Source of the DNA: Dongia_A sp035274225
Lineage (GTDB): Bacteria > Pseudomonadota > Alphaproteobacteria > Dongiales > Dongiaceae
Length of the DNA: 10,172 nucleotides
Assembly: GCA_035274225.1 (NCBI GenBank)
Contig: DATEOK010000464.1
Location: forward strand, 1 to 10,172
Direction of reading: 5' to 3'
Positions 1 to 6,732 of the stretch are shown here, in pieces (position 1 is the first letter of the stretch; each line of letters opens with the position of its first letter). The position numbers and the translations under genes are program-made. The notes beneath the pieces were generated by a model. The model saw nothing but the letters and a program-made list of their open reading frames with translations. It did no database searches and had not been told where the DNA came from.

Positions 1-1
1 C

Positions 2-868
2 GGCTTCACCTTCTCCGGCCAGCAATTCACCGAGACGTTCAGGGTGCACGAGAATGGCGTCTTCATGCGCACGCCGCCGATGGTCCTTCCCGATGGCCAC
101 ACGTTGATCGGTGAGCAGACCTCGAAAAAGGACAATCTCGGCCTGGAGCTTCCTGCCGCCGGCGGACGGATCGTCTTCACCAAGCCGAATGGCAACCCGA
201 TCTCTCCTGCCAAGACCATCAACGAAGTCTGGGCGGCGCCGACGCGCATGGCGGATGGCCGCGTCGCACTGGTGGACCGTCTCGGCAAGGTCGTGATCCT
301 CAAGGATGGCCGGCCATTCAATGGCATGGACGGCGCCGGCAACTCGATCGCATCGGCAGCCGCCTCGCGGACGCATCTTTTCGTCTCCGGCGCAGATGGC
401 TTCGTGACCTACGATGCCAGTACCTTGGCAGAAGTGGCGCGCCTCGACTGGGTCGGTGGCGGAGCCAATCCGCCAGCGATCGGGCCAAAAGGCCACGTCT
501 ACGCCATCGCTTCCGACATCCTGTTCGTGTTCCCGCCGCCGAAGCTGGGCAACGCGACCACGCGCCTGCCGCAGAGCGGCATAGAAATCTCGACCAATCC
601 AGAATCGGCGGCGCCGCAGGAGAAAGAATACAAGCCGCCGATGACCACCAACGGCAATCGCCTGTTTGCCTGCGAGGAGCTGGACCAGGACGACTGCGGC
701 AAGGGCGACCACACCGACATCTCGCTCGCCTGGTGCCAGAAGGAGGGGTATCCGAAGGTCAAGGACTACGATGTCGACAGCAAGAAGGTGAAGGCCGAGA
801 CGCTCGACGGACGGTTCTGCTCCAAGAACAAGTGCAAGGTGTTCGACACGATCGCGTGCGAAATGTGA
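2..868 (+). CDS. Secreted beta-propeller protein with six-Cys C-terminal domain, copy 1 (5'-truncated by window edge)
   Basis: The open frame runs in from the left edge and ends at TGA 866-868, giving the last 288 residues. The ATG at 44 is internal: the codons before it (GFTFSGQQFTETFRVHENG) align with the interiors of the two complete paralogues downstream (GYTFSNLTFQEVFRVHEDG and GFTFSNRQFQEIFRVHDEG). Visible are the last blades of a PQQ-like propeller (PMVLPDGHTLI, then WVGGGANPPAIGPKGHVYAIASDILFVFPPP), a short polar/Pro linker, and a C-terminal domain beginning near YKPPMTTNGNRLFAC. Its six cysteines are spaced x7, x12, x27, x4, x7, and it ends CKVFDTIACEM. No CxxCH heme motif or vicinal Cys pair is visible. 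By analogy with its neighbours it is exported and the cysteines probably form disulfides. Its function is unknown; the propeller fold suggests binding or a structural role rather than a specific enzyme. A strong terminator follows. Confidence 0.88.
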   Translation, partial: GFTFSGQQFTETFRVHENGVFMRTPPMVLPDGHTLIGEQTSKKDNLGLELPAAGGRIVFTKPNGNPISPAKTINEVWAAPTRMADGRVALVDRLGKVVILKDGRPFNGMDGAGNSIASAAASRTHLFVSGADGFVTYDASTLAEVARLDWVGGGANPPAIGPKGHVYAIASDILFVFPPPKLGNATTRLPQSGIEISTNPESAAPQEKEYKPPMTTNGNRLFACEELDQDDCGKGDHTDISLAWCQKEGYPKVKDYDVDSKKVKAETLDGRFCSKNKCKVFDTIACEM

Positions 869-904
869 CGTCCAAGCAGAGGGCAATTTCACCCCCTCCT
901 CGCT

Positions 905-932
905 AGCCCGCCCGGGTTCCGGGCGGGCTTTT
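905..932 (+). terminator. Rho-independent terminator after propeller copy 1
   Basis: An 11-bp perfect GC-rich stem, AGCCCGCCCGG (905-915) pairing with CCGGGCGGGCT (919-929), has a 3-nt GTT loop and is followed by TTTT (929-932) and ATT. It lies 36 nt past the stop of copy 1, so copy 1 and copy 2 are probably separate transcription units. Confidence 0.88.
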
Positions 933-1002
933 ATTCGTGGCGCTTTCGCCGCCCATGGCACGGAAAGACGCGCACAAATCCGTTATCACCGGCTGACCGC
1001 GA

Positions 1003-1030
1003 TTGATGCGCCGCGGAATCGGGCTATCGT
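1003..1030 (+). promoter_or_regulatory. Possible sigma70-type promoter for propeller copy 2
   Basis: TTGATG (1003-1008) and TATCGT (1025-1030) are separated by 16 bp and lie between the copy 1 terminator and the copy 2 start, where a promoter is expected. The boxes match the consensus only partly. The rest of the 869-1114 gap shows no other recognisable element. This is a weak call from position and motif alone. Confidence 0.22.
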
Positions 1031-1114
1031 TGCGCCCCCAACATAGGATCTTCAGCCAAGCATTGCGGCGCCGGTTGTCGGGCTGACGCGCGCCGCCAAT
1101 GAAGGAGGCCCGAC

Positions 1115-2830
1115 TTGCTGCGAACCAAGCTTTCTGCCGCACTGCATTTCTCGATCGTCGCCACCATCGCGCTCTACGCCACCAGCGCCGCCGGCTATTC
1201 CTGGGAACGGCCTCACTCGGTCGGCAGCAATTCGGGCTTCTTCGACACGACGTCGATCCCCGCCACGGCGCCGATCAAGACGATCGAACAGCTTGACGGC
1301 CTGGCGGCGGGCGCAGGCCCCGTCATCGCGGCCGACGGCACGGTCATCATCGGTACCGCGCAGGGCAAGCTGATGGCGTTCCATCCGGACGGAACGCTGT
1401 GGTGGAGCCGCGATCTTCCGCGCCAGATGATCGTCGCCTCTCCCACACTCGATTCGGAAGGCTCGATCTACGTGATCGGGATTGAGAACTACACCGACCA
1501 CCGCGTGTCGCCACCGGTCAAGGTGCAGAAATCGACGCTCCACAAGTTCACGCTGGGCGGCGGATGGCTCTATCAGACGCCATTCCCCGGCAACGCCGCC
1601 AATGCCATCACCACCGCCGCGCCCAACATCTGGAAGTACAATGGCACTGAAGCGATCATGGTGCCGATCACCGATGTGATCCCGAATACCGGAGCCTACG
1701 AGACGCGCCTGATCGCCTTCTCGACCACGGGGCAGGTCATCGGCGACGTGATGGTGGCGTACGAATCGCCGACGCTCACCGGCGGGCCAGACCTCAGCTG
1801 GGACGACATCCTCGACCTGCTGCCGCCATATGGGTTCACGTCGCAACCGGTCCCGGAGCGCAAGTTCCTGTGGCCGCAGCCTACCGTCGCGCTGTTCACC
1901 TATGCCGGTGGCGGCACGCCGTTCATCATCGTGGCGAGCAACCTGCAGGATCTCGTCGGCTACACGTTCAGCAATCTGACGTTCCAGGAAGTCTTCCGCG
2001 TCCACGAGGACGGCGACTTTCGCTACTTCGGATCCACGCCGATGGTCACGCCGGACGGCCACACCGTCGTCAGCACGCCAGCCGGCATTCGCTTCGCCGG
2101 CCCCAATATGAATCCGCTGCCAGTCGTCAAGGACGTAGTGACAAAGACAGCACCAACGCAACTCGCCAGCGGCAAGGTAGCCGTGGTCACAAACTACAAT
2201 CTGATGGTCATCCTGCAGGGCGCCAAGGTGGAGAACAAGATCTACCTCGGCAGCGATGCCTCGATGGCGTCGGCGGCGGCGACCCGCATGCACATCTTCG
2301 TATCCACCAACGATGCGCTCATCACCTACGACGCAAACACGTTCCAGGAGGTGGCCCGCTTCAACTGGGCCGGCGGCGGGTTATGGCAGCCGGTGATCGG
2401 GCCGCAGGGCAACGTGTATGCGATCGTCGGCAGCCGGATGTACGTATTCCCCGGGCCGGGCCAAGCCAACACGACCCAGACCAGCACGGGCAGCGCCTCG
2501 ACCAGTCCATCCTCACCGAGCATGCCGGAGCCAACGAATCAAGGCACCGGCCAGCCCACGCAACCAGCACAATCGGCGCGCCACGCCTACAAGCCGCCGC
2601 TGACTGCCGACGGCAACCGCCTGCTGGCGTGCGGCAACACCGACGGCGACGATTGCGGCAAGAACGATGCGAAGCAGATCGCCCAGGCGTTCTGCGAGCA
2701 GCAGGGGTTCAAGTCGGTCAACAACATCGACACCGACACCAAGAAGGTGCAGGCCCAGACGCTCGACGGCCACGCCTGCACCAAGAAGAAGTGCAAGGTG
2801 TTCAGCAAGATCGTGTGCGCGAGCAATTAG
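1115..2830 (+). CDS. Secreted beta-propeller protein with six-Cys C-terminal domain, copy 2 (571 aa)
   Basis: This is the second member of the tandem family. The start is TTG at 1115, preceded by a strong ribosome-binding site AAGGAGG (1102-1108) with a 6-nt spacer. Starting there gives a Sec signal peptide (basic LRTK, hydrophobic core, likely cleavage around residues 24-27), and the mature protein opens YSWERPH. Residues about 45-450 are propeller-like repeats of PQQ/quinoprotein type (GPVIAADGTVIIGT, SPTLDSEGSIYVIG, TPMVTPDGHTVVST, GPQGNVYAI). Residues about 453-488 are a Thr/Ser/Pro/Gln-rich linker, longer than in the paralogues. The C-terminal domain (about 490-571) carries the only six cysteines of the protein, at 506, 514, 527, 555, 560 and 568, exactly as in copy 3. 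No catalytic, heme c or vicinal-disulfide motif of PQQ dehydrogenases is present, so an enzyme call is not justified. It is probably periplasmic or extracellular, and its substrate or partner is unknown. Confidence 0.9.
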   Translation: MLRTKLSAALHFSIVATIALYATSAAGYSWERPHSVGSNSGFFDTTSIPATAPIKTIEQLDGLAAGAGPVIAADGTVIIGTAQGKLMAFHPDGTLWWSRDLPRQMIVASPTLDSEGSIYVIGIENYTDHRVSPPVKVQKSTLHKFTLGGGWLYQTPFPGNAANAITTAAPNIWKYNGTEAIMVPITDVIPNTGAYETRLIAFSTTGQVIGDVMVAYESPTLTGGPDLSWDDILDLLPPYGFTSQPVPERKFLWPQPTVALFTYAGGGTPFIIVASNLQDLVGYTFSNLTFQEVFRVHEDGDFRYFGSTPMVTPDGHTVVSTPAGIRFAGPNMNPLPVVKDVVTKTAPTQLASGKVAVVTNYNLMVILQGAKVENKIYLGSDASMASAAATRMHIFVSTNDALITYDANTFQEVARFNWAGGGLWQPVIGPQGNVYAIVGSRMYVFPGPGQANTTQTSTGSASTSPSSPSMPEPTNQGTGQPTQPAQSARHAYKPPLTADGNRLLACGNTDGDDCGKNDAKQIAQAFCEQQGFKSVNNIDTDTKKVQAQTLDGHACTKKKCKVFSKIVCASN

Positions 2831-2858
2831 CAGGACTGGGCGGCCGAACGTTGCCCGA

Positions 2859-2930
2859 GGCTGCGGCGTCCGCAGCTTCGGCAGATGTTTCCGCTGAGGA
2901 GACGTCCAGCGGCTCGCCGGTCTCGACCAA
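2859..2930 (-). pseudogene. Remnant of the 3' end of an SRPBCC (AHSA1-like) gene
   Basis: Read on the minus strand, this stretch encodes LVETGEPLDVSSAETSAEAA followed by DAAA. That closely matches the C-terminus of the intact SRPBCC protein at 4870-5361 (LLETGEPLVLSSAEAAAEAAAA then stop). Where the intact gene has its TAG stop, the remnant reads TCG, so the stop is lost. Nothing resembling the rest of the SRPBCC domain lies to its right: the homology ends at 2930 and is replaced within 3 bp by a plus-strand remnant of a propeller gene. I infer a deletion scar from an ancestral duplicate of the SRPBCC gene that sat 3' of propeller copy 2. Confidence 0.75.
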
Positions 2931-2933
2931 TAT

Positions 2934-2983
2934 TGCACCAAGAAGACGTGCAAAATGTTCGACCAGATCGTCTGCAAATGTAG
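2934..2983 (+). pseudogene. Remnant of the 3' end of another propeller/six-Cys gene
   Basis: The plus-strand frame from 2934 reads CTKKTCKMFDQIVC, the last part of the six-Cys domain, with the same Cys-x4-Cys-x7-Cys spacing as CTKKKCKVFSKIVC in copy 2 and CTKDKCKVFDEIVC in copy 3. After the last Cys the sequence is AAATGTAG. A single-base deletion relative to the copy 1 ending (GAAATGTGA) would explain why a TAG (2981-2983) is present but one frame off. No start, signal peptide or propeller precedes it. It is a broken fourth family member, reduced to about 14 codons. Confidence 0.75.
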
Positions 2984-2994
2984 GCACCGGCGAA

Positions 2995-3032
2995 CGCGCC
3001 GTCGCACCGCCCCGGCCGGGTGTGACGGCGCG
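2995..3032 (+). terminator. Strong stem-loop downstream of copy 2, possible terminator
   Basis: CGCGCCGTCGCACC (2995-3008) pairs with GGTGTGACGGCGCG (3019-3032) in a 14-bp stem containing one G-U pair, with a 10-nt GC-rich loop. Only a weak T-rich stretch (ACATTT) follows, so it is less typical than the hairpin at 905. It lies in the 324-bp gap between copies 2 and 3. From 3033 to the copy 3 start I see no further clear element and no convincing promoter boxes. Confidence 0.45.
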
Positions 3033-3154
3033 CACATTTGCTGGACTCCAGGTCAATTTCATCGGTTTGCGTTGGGGAGTCCTCAATAGCTGTTGTATGT
3101 TGCTACTCGAGTCGATCGGTCTGCGAACCTTGATCCGACAAGAGGGCTGACAGG

Positions 3155-4867
3155 ATGAGGGCAACTTCAGTTGGCCGCGGCGCCGCCGTCGCGGCAATCC
3201 TCTTTGCCATTGCGGCCTCCAGCGCATCCGCCTGGGAACGTCCGCACGCCGACGGACCCAACAGCAGCTTTGTCGAGGTGGAGACGCTCCCGGCCGAACG
3301 GCCGCTGACCGTCACCGGGCTCGGCACCTTCGCGCCGGGCAGCGGGCCGGTGATCGCGCCCAGTGGCACGGTCTATCTCGCCAACCAGCAAGGCCAGGTG
3401 ATGTCGCTGCAGTCCGACGGCACGCGCGGCTGGACCCAGCAGATCACGCCCGGCTTCACCATCACGGCGCCGCCGGTCATCGATTCGGAGGGCGCGGTCT
3501 ACGTCATCGGCACGCGGACGGTGCAGAACAACCAGCTCAACCCGCCGCGCAAGACCTATTCCGCGATCCTCTACAAGTTCCTGCCGAGCGGCCTGCGCAT
3601 CTGGCAGCAGGACTTTCCCGTCGAGTTCGACGGCCCGACGGTCACCGCGGCGCCCAACGTCTGGCAGCACCAGGGCGACGAAGCGATCATGGTGCCGATG
3701 GACTATCCCAACCGGCTGACCGGCGGCTACGACACCCGTCTCGTCGCCTTCGCCAAGGACGGCGCGATCATCGGCAACATCAAGGTCAAGAGCGTCGTCT
3801 ATCAGGCGACCGGCAGCAGCAGCATCCCGCTCTATTGCCTGGTGCCGCCGATCACCTTCAGCTGCCTGTTCGGCGCCGACTTCAACCCGAGCGGCCTGCC
3901 GGTCGAGCAGGATCCCGCGACCTATCTGCCGGAAGACATCAAAATTCCGCGTCCCGGCGCCGCGGTCTTCACCTACGAGGGCGGCGGGACGCCATTCATC
4001 CTGGTGTCGAACCAGTTCCAGGACCTGGTCGGTTTCACTTTCTCAAACCGGCAGTTCCAGGAGATCTTCCGCGTCCATGACGAAGGCCGACGCTTGCTGT
4101 CGGCGCCCATGGTCATGAGCGACGGGCACACGGTGATCTCGACCGTCAACAATGACGGCAAGACCAGCACCGTGTTCGCCGGCCCGAACATGAACGCCTG
4201 GCCCGCGATCAAGGGGCCGGCCTCGCAGGCGTCCGCGACGCGCTTGGCCGATGGGCGGCTGGCGCTCGTCGGACTGCGGACCTTGTATACCCTGCGGGGC
4301 CAAACCCTCGATCGCACCATCGGCCTGCCGGGCGAGTCGATGGTGCCGGCGGCTGCGTCGATTTCCCACGTCTTCATTTCCACTGCCGGATCGTTCGTGA
4401 CCCTGCACAGCCGGACGCTGGCGAAGATGGCGGAAGTCTCCTGGGTCGGCGGCGGCACCGTCACGCCCGCGATCGGTCCGCAAGGCCATGTCTATGGCAT
4501 GGCGTCGAACGTGCTGTTCGTGTTCCCGCCGCCGACGCCGACAACCGTCGGGCCGCTGGTGACGAACCCGGATGGACCGCTCGTCGCCGATCCCAGTCCA
4601 CCGGCCGCAACGCCGGCCTCGAAGCACTACAGCGGCCCGACGACCAATGCCGGCCATCGCCTGTTTGCCTGCGAGGAGCTGGATGGCGACGATTGCGGCA
4701 AGTCGACCAACAACGCGGTCGCCCTCGCCTTCTGCCAGCAGCAGGGCTTCACCCAAGCCGCCAAGGTCGACACCGAGACGAGAAGGGTAAAGGCCGCGCG
4801 GCTCGACGGCCAGTTCTGCACCAAGGATAAGTGCAAGGTGTTCGACGAGATCGTGTGCAAGAAATAG
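3155..4867 (+). CDS. Secreted beta-propeller protein with six-Cys C-terminal domain, copy 3 (570 aa)
   Basis: This is the third family member. It starts at ATG 3155, with AGAGGG (3141-3146) 8 nt upstream. A clear Sec signal peptide ends ASSASA|WERPH, with predicted cleavage after residue 26. The propeller spans about residues 55-455, with PQQ-like strands such as GPVIAPSGTVYLAN, PPVIDSEGAVYVIG and GPQGHVYGMASNVLFVFPPP. A segment around residues 215-265 differs from copy 2 and contains two extra cysteines (C228, C237) that could form their own disulfide. A Pro-rich linker (about 458-488) leads to the C-terminal domain with Cys 506, 514, 527, 555, 560 and 568, the same positions as in copy 2. 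It converges on the SRPBCC gene with 2 bp between the two stops, so the 3' ends may interfere transcriptionally. Function is unknown: the propeller fold is inferred from repeats, and the six-Cys domain is one I cannot name. Confidence 0.9.
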   Translation: MRATSVGRGAAVAAILFAIAASSASAWERPHADGPNSSFVEVETLPAERPLTVTGLGTFAPGSGPVIAPSGTVYLANQQGQVMSLQSDGTRGWTQQITPGFTITAPPVIDSEGAVYVIGTRTVQNNQLNPPRKTYSAILYKFLPSGLRIWQQDFPVEFDGPTVTAAPNVWQHQGDEAIMVPMDYPNRLTGGYDTRLVAFAKDGAIIGNIKVKSVVYQATGSSSIPLYCLVPPITFSCLFGADFNPSGLPVEQDPATYLPEDIKIPRPGAAVFTYEGGGTPFILVSNQFQDLVGFTFSNRQFQEIFRVHDEGRRLLSAPMVMSDGHTVISTVNNDGKTSTVFAGPNMNAWPAIKGPASQASATRLADGRLALVGLRTLYTLRGQTLDRTIGLPGESMVPAAASISHVFISTAGSFVTLHSRTLAKMAEVSWVGGGTVTPAIGPQGHVYGMASNVLFVFPPPTPTTVGPLVTNPDGPLVADPSPPAATPASKHYSGPTTNAGHRLFACEELDGDDCGKSTNNAVALAFCQQQGFTQAAKVDTETRRVKAARLDGQFCTKDKCKVFDEIVCKK

Positions 4868-4869
4868 GG

Positions 4870-5361
4870 CTAAGCTGCGGCGGCTTCCGCGGCAGCTTCT
4901 GCCGACGAGAGCACCAGCGGCTCGCCCGTTTCTAGCAGGCTCTTGAGGCTGCTGAGGATCACCGGCCAGCCGGCGCGGCAACCTTCGAGCGCTTGGCTCT
5001 TCGGCTCGAATTCATCGTGCGTCAGCGTGAGCTTGGTCTCCTCGCCGATCGCCTCGAGAGCGAAGATGACGCGCGAAGGATGCTCGTCCCTGAGCTCGTC
5101 GTCGAACTCGACATGGAAGGTATAGGAGAGATGCCGCGGCGGCTTGCTCTCCAGCACGATGCCGCGGTCGCTGACCGCTTCGCCATCCGCCGCATCGTAC
5201 CAGAAGGTCACGGTCGAGCCGACCTTCCAGTCGGATTCCACGCGCCGGCCATACCAGTATTGCCGGGTCAGCGTGCCGTCGGTCAGCGCCTGCCAGACCC
5301 GGTCCGGCGCCGCGCCGATATAGATGACGTAGGAAAAGCTGGGCTTTTCATGCTTGCTCAT
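4870..5361 (-). CDS. SRPBCC / AHSA1-domain protein
   Basis: This 163-aa cytosolic protein starts at ATG 5361 behind GGAGG with a 5-nt spacer. The frame is open further upstream, but this start gives the standard SRPBCC beginning (FSYVIYIGAAPDRVWQALTDG, residues about 9-29). Family hallmarks follow: the LTRQYWYGRRVESDW segment, GSTVTFWYDAADGE, and near the end LTLTHDEFEPKSQ and GWPVILSSLKSLLETGEPL. These match the START-like 'activator of Hsp90 ATPase homologue 1' family, helix-grip folds that bind hydrophobic ligands; the ligand here cannot be read from sequence. The C-terminal tail is an Ala/Glu-rich extension. It lies 74 nt downstream of an ArsR-type gene on the same strand, a pairing common for this family, so the regulator probably controls it. 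A remnant of a duplicate tail lies at 2859-2930. Confidence 0.88.
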   Translation of the reverse strand: MSKHEKPSFSYVIYIGAAPDRVWQALTDGTLTRQYWYGRRVESDWKVGSTVTFWYDAADGEAVSDRGIVLESKPPRHLSYTFHVEFDDELRDEHPSRVIFALEAIGEETKLTLTHDEFEPKSQALEGCRAGWPVILSSLKSLLETGEPLVLSSAEAAAEAAAA

Positions 5362-5435
5362 GACCGCCTCCGCTTGGAGCGGGTCATTCCACGCCCATCC
5401 GCCGGATTCTGCAAGCCGCTTGCGGATGTCCGATT

Positions 5436-6125
5436 TCAGAGATCCAGCCTGAATTCCTCCGCCAGCTTCCGGCGTCCGGCCTCCGTGACGCTCACGGCGC
5501 GGCTGTTGCGCTTGCGGGCGATCCAGCCGAGGTCGACCAGGCGCTCGGCCAAGGCGGCGCCGAGGGCGCCGCCGAGATGGTCGCGGCGCTCGCTCCAGTC
5601 GAGGCAGGTGGCGGCGAACTTGCGGCGCAGGGCGCGGGCGGCGTCGACGTCGATCCCGAGTTCGGCGAACCAGTCGGCGCCGCGCCGGGTGAGCGCGAAG
5701 GCGTCCGCCTCCTTGCGCAGGATGCCGTGACTCACCAGCGCTTCGGTGATGCCGATGCCGAGCTCGCCGGCCAGGTGGTCGTAGCACATGCGGCCGCGGC
5801 GCAGCGGCTCCTCGACCCGCGGCCCGACCGACCGCCCCCTCTCCTCCGGCGCCAGCACCATCATCAGCTCCATCAGTTCCGCGACCACCGGCGAGGCGAG
5901 CTTGAAATACTTGTGCCGGCCCTGCGCCTTCGCCGACAACAGCCCGCCTTCCAGCAGGCGGCGCAGATGCTGCGTGGCGGTGGCGGGCTCGACCCGCGCG
6001 CCATAGGCCAGCTCCTTGGCGGTCAGCGCGCGGCCCTCCATCAGCAGCTGCAGCATGCGGATGCGGGTCGCATCGCCGATGATCTTCGCAAAGCTCTCGA
6101 GGCTGTTCTGGTCCAGCGTGCTCAT
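5436..6125 (-). CDS. ArsR-family winged-helix transcriptional regulator
   Basis: This 229-aa DNA-binding regulator has its N-terminal winged helix at residues about 8-95: FAKIIGDATRIRMLQLLMEG, then a helix-turn-helix with recognition segment EPATATQHLRRLLEGGLLS and a wing around QGRHKYFKLA. It is longer than minimal SmtB/ArsR proteins (about 100-120 aa). The C-terminal half has two similar motifs, RMCYDHLAGELG (C114, H117) and CLDWSERRDHLGGALG (C174, H183), ending in VTEAGRRKLAEEF. These may form an effector pocket, but no classical CxCxxC metal site is visible. Start ATG 6125 is where the family normally begins; its ribosome-binding site is weak. It lies upstream of the SRPBCC gene on the same strand and is divergent from a small secreted protein. 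I infer autoregulation and control of the SRPBCC gene. I could not pick out a convincing operator palindrome in 6126-6330. Confidence 0.87.
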   Translation of the reverse strand: MSTLDQNSLESFAKIIGDATRIRMLQLLMEGRALTAKELAYGARVEPATATQHLRRLLEGGLLSAKAQGRHKYFKLASPVVAELMELMMVLAPEERGRSVGPRVEEPLRRGRMCYDHLAGELGIGITEALVSHGILRKEADAFALTRRGADWFAELGIDVDAARALRRKFAATCLDWSERRDHLGGALGAALAERLVDLGWIARKRNSRAVSVTEAGRRKLAEEFRLDL

Positions 6126-6330
6126 GGTGCGACTCTAAGAAATCCTGGCGGCGAAACAAGAGATCATAGTTCGCTCGATACCAAACGATGGCAGGAGAGT
6201 CCGGAGGCGCCTCTTGAGGGGAGCCATGCATGAATCGCGGGGCGGCCAAGCAACGCCCTCTCCCACCGTGCGGAACCCTTTTCCGGCGCCGGCGTTCTTG
6301 GTCAGAGGAGCCGTGTCCATGGAGGTCGCA

Positions 6331-6732
6331 ATGCGCAACATTGCAACGAATTCCGGCCGTGCGATTGCGGCATCGGCTCTGTTTTGCGTGCTGGCGGTCG
6401 GAACCGCCTACGCCGAATCGCCCGTTCAGAGCCAACGGCCGGGCGAGACATCTGAACCAGCGCAGCGCAGCTGCATGTCGCACGACGGCGCCGACGACAA
6501 GCTGCGCTCGGAATATGGCGAGAAGATTCTGGGGCACGGTGTCTCAAAAGATGGAACGCTGGTGGAGATCTTCCTAGCACCGAGCGGCACATTCACGGTG
6601 ATCAAGACAACGCCGTCGGGCCTGAGCTGCGTGGTGGATTTCGGCGAGGGCTGGCAAACATTGCACCAGCTGGAGCAGGTCGGCTTCACGCCTGAGGCCC
6701 TCAAGTCGGTGCCGGGACCGGCCGCGCACTAA
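6331..6732 (+). CDS. Small secreted protein of unknown function
   Basis: The 133-aa product has a Sec signal peptide (RNIATNSGRAIAASALFCVL core, cleavage probably after AYA before ESP). Start ATG 6331 has GGAGG (6321-6325) at 5 nt. An ATG at 6319 with AGAGGAG at 8 nt is almost as good and adds four residues; the first ATG of the frame, at 6214, would bury the signal peptide behind 39 extra residues and is rejected. The mature part is about 105 aa, with two cysteines (RSCMSHDG and GLSCVVDFGEGW) that could form one disulfide. The motifs YGEK, LVEIFLAPSGTFTVI and CVVDFGEGWQTL resemble, from memory, uncharacterised small periplasmic proteins of Rhizobiales. Cofactor and partner are not apparent. 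It is divergent from the ArsR gene, with 205 bp between starts, so that regulator might also control it. Confidence 0.72.
   Translation: MRNIATNSGRAIAASALFCVLAVGTAYAESPVQSQRPGETSEPAQRSCMSHDGADDKLRSEYGEKILGHGVSKDGTLVEIFLAPSGTFTVIKTTPSGLSCVVDFGEGWQTLHQLEQVGFTPEALKSVPGPAAH

Noticed and set aside
1052..2293. 413-codon open frame on the minus strand
   Set aside because: It lies antisense to propeller copy 2, is very rich in Arg/Asp/Gly with no domain, and is the usual shadow frame of a GC-rich gene.
3067..3100. Promoter for propeller copy 3 around TTGCGT / TTGGGG and TTGTAT / TGTATG
   Set aside because: The best box pairs have wrong spacing or poor matches, so no specific promoter can be defended.
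1870..3150. 426-codon plus-strand frame running across the end of copy 2 and the scar
   Set aside because: It is out of frame with the well-supported propeller gene, and its translation is low-complexity Arg/Gln-rich sequence without family resemblance.
1115..4867. The propeller paralogues as PQQ-dependent alcohol or glucose dehydrogenases
   Set aside because: Only the repeat pattern is PQQ-like. Copy 2 has no cysteine outside the C-terminal domain, so the vicinal disulfide of these enzymes is absent, and no CxxCH heme c motif or other dehydrogenase signature is seen.
6141..6195. ArsR operator in the divergent intergenic region
   Set aside because: Short partial symmetries (ATC...GAT around TAGTTCGCTC) are too weak to call an operator.
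5577..6233. 218-codon plus-strand frame opposite the ArsR gene
   Set aside because: It is antisense to a gene with clear winged-helix motifs and has no recognisable domain.
5362..6537. N-terminal extension of the SRPBCC gene upstream of 5361 (long open frame, 555 codons in total)
   Set aside because: The SRPBCC domain begins right after ATG 5361, which has its own GGAGG. The extension is a shadow of the ArsR gene in another frame.
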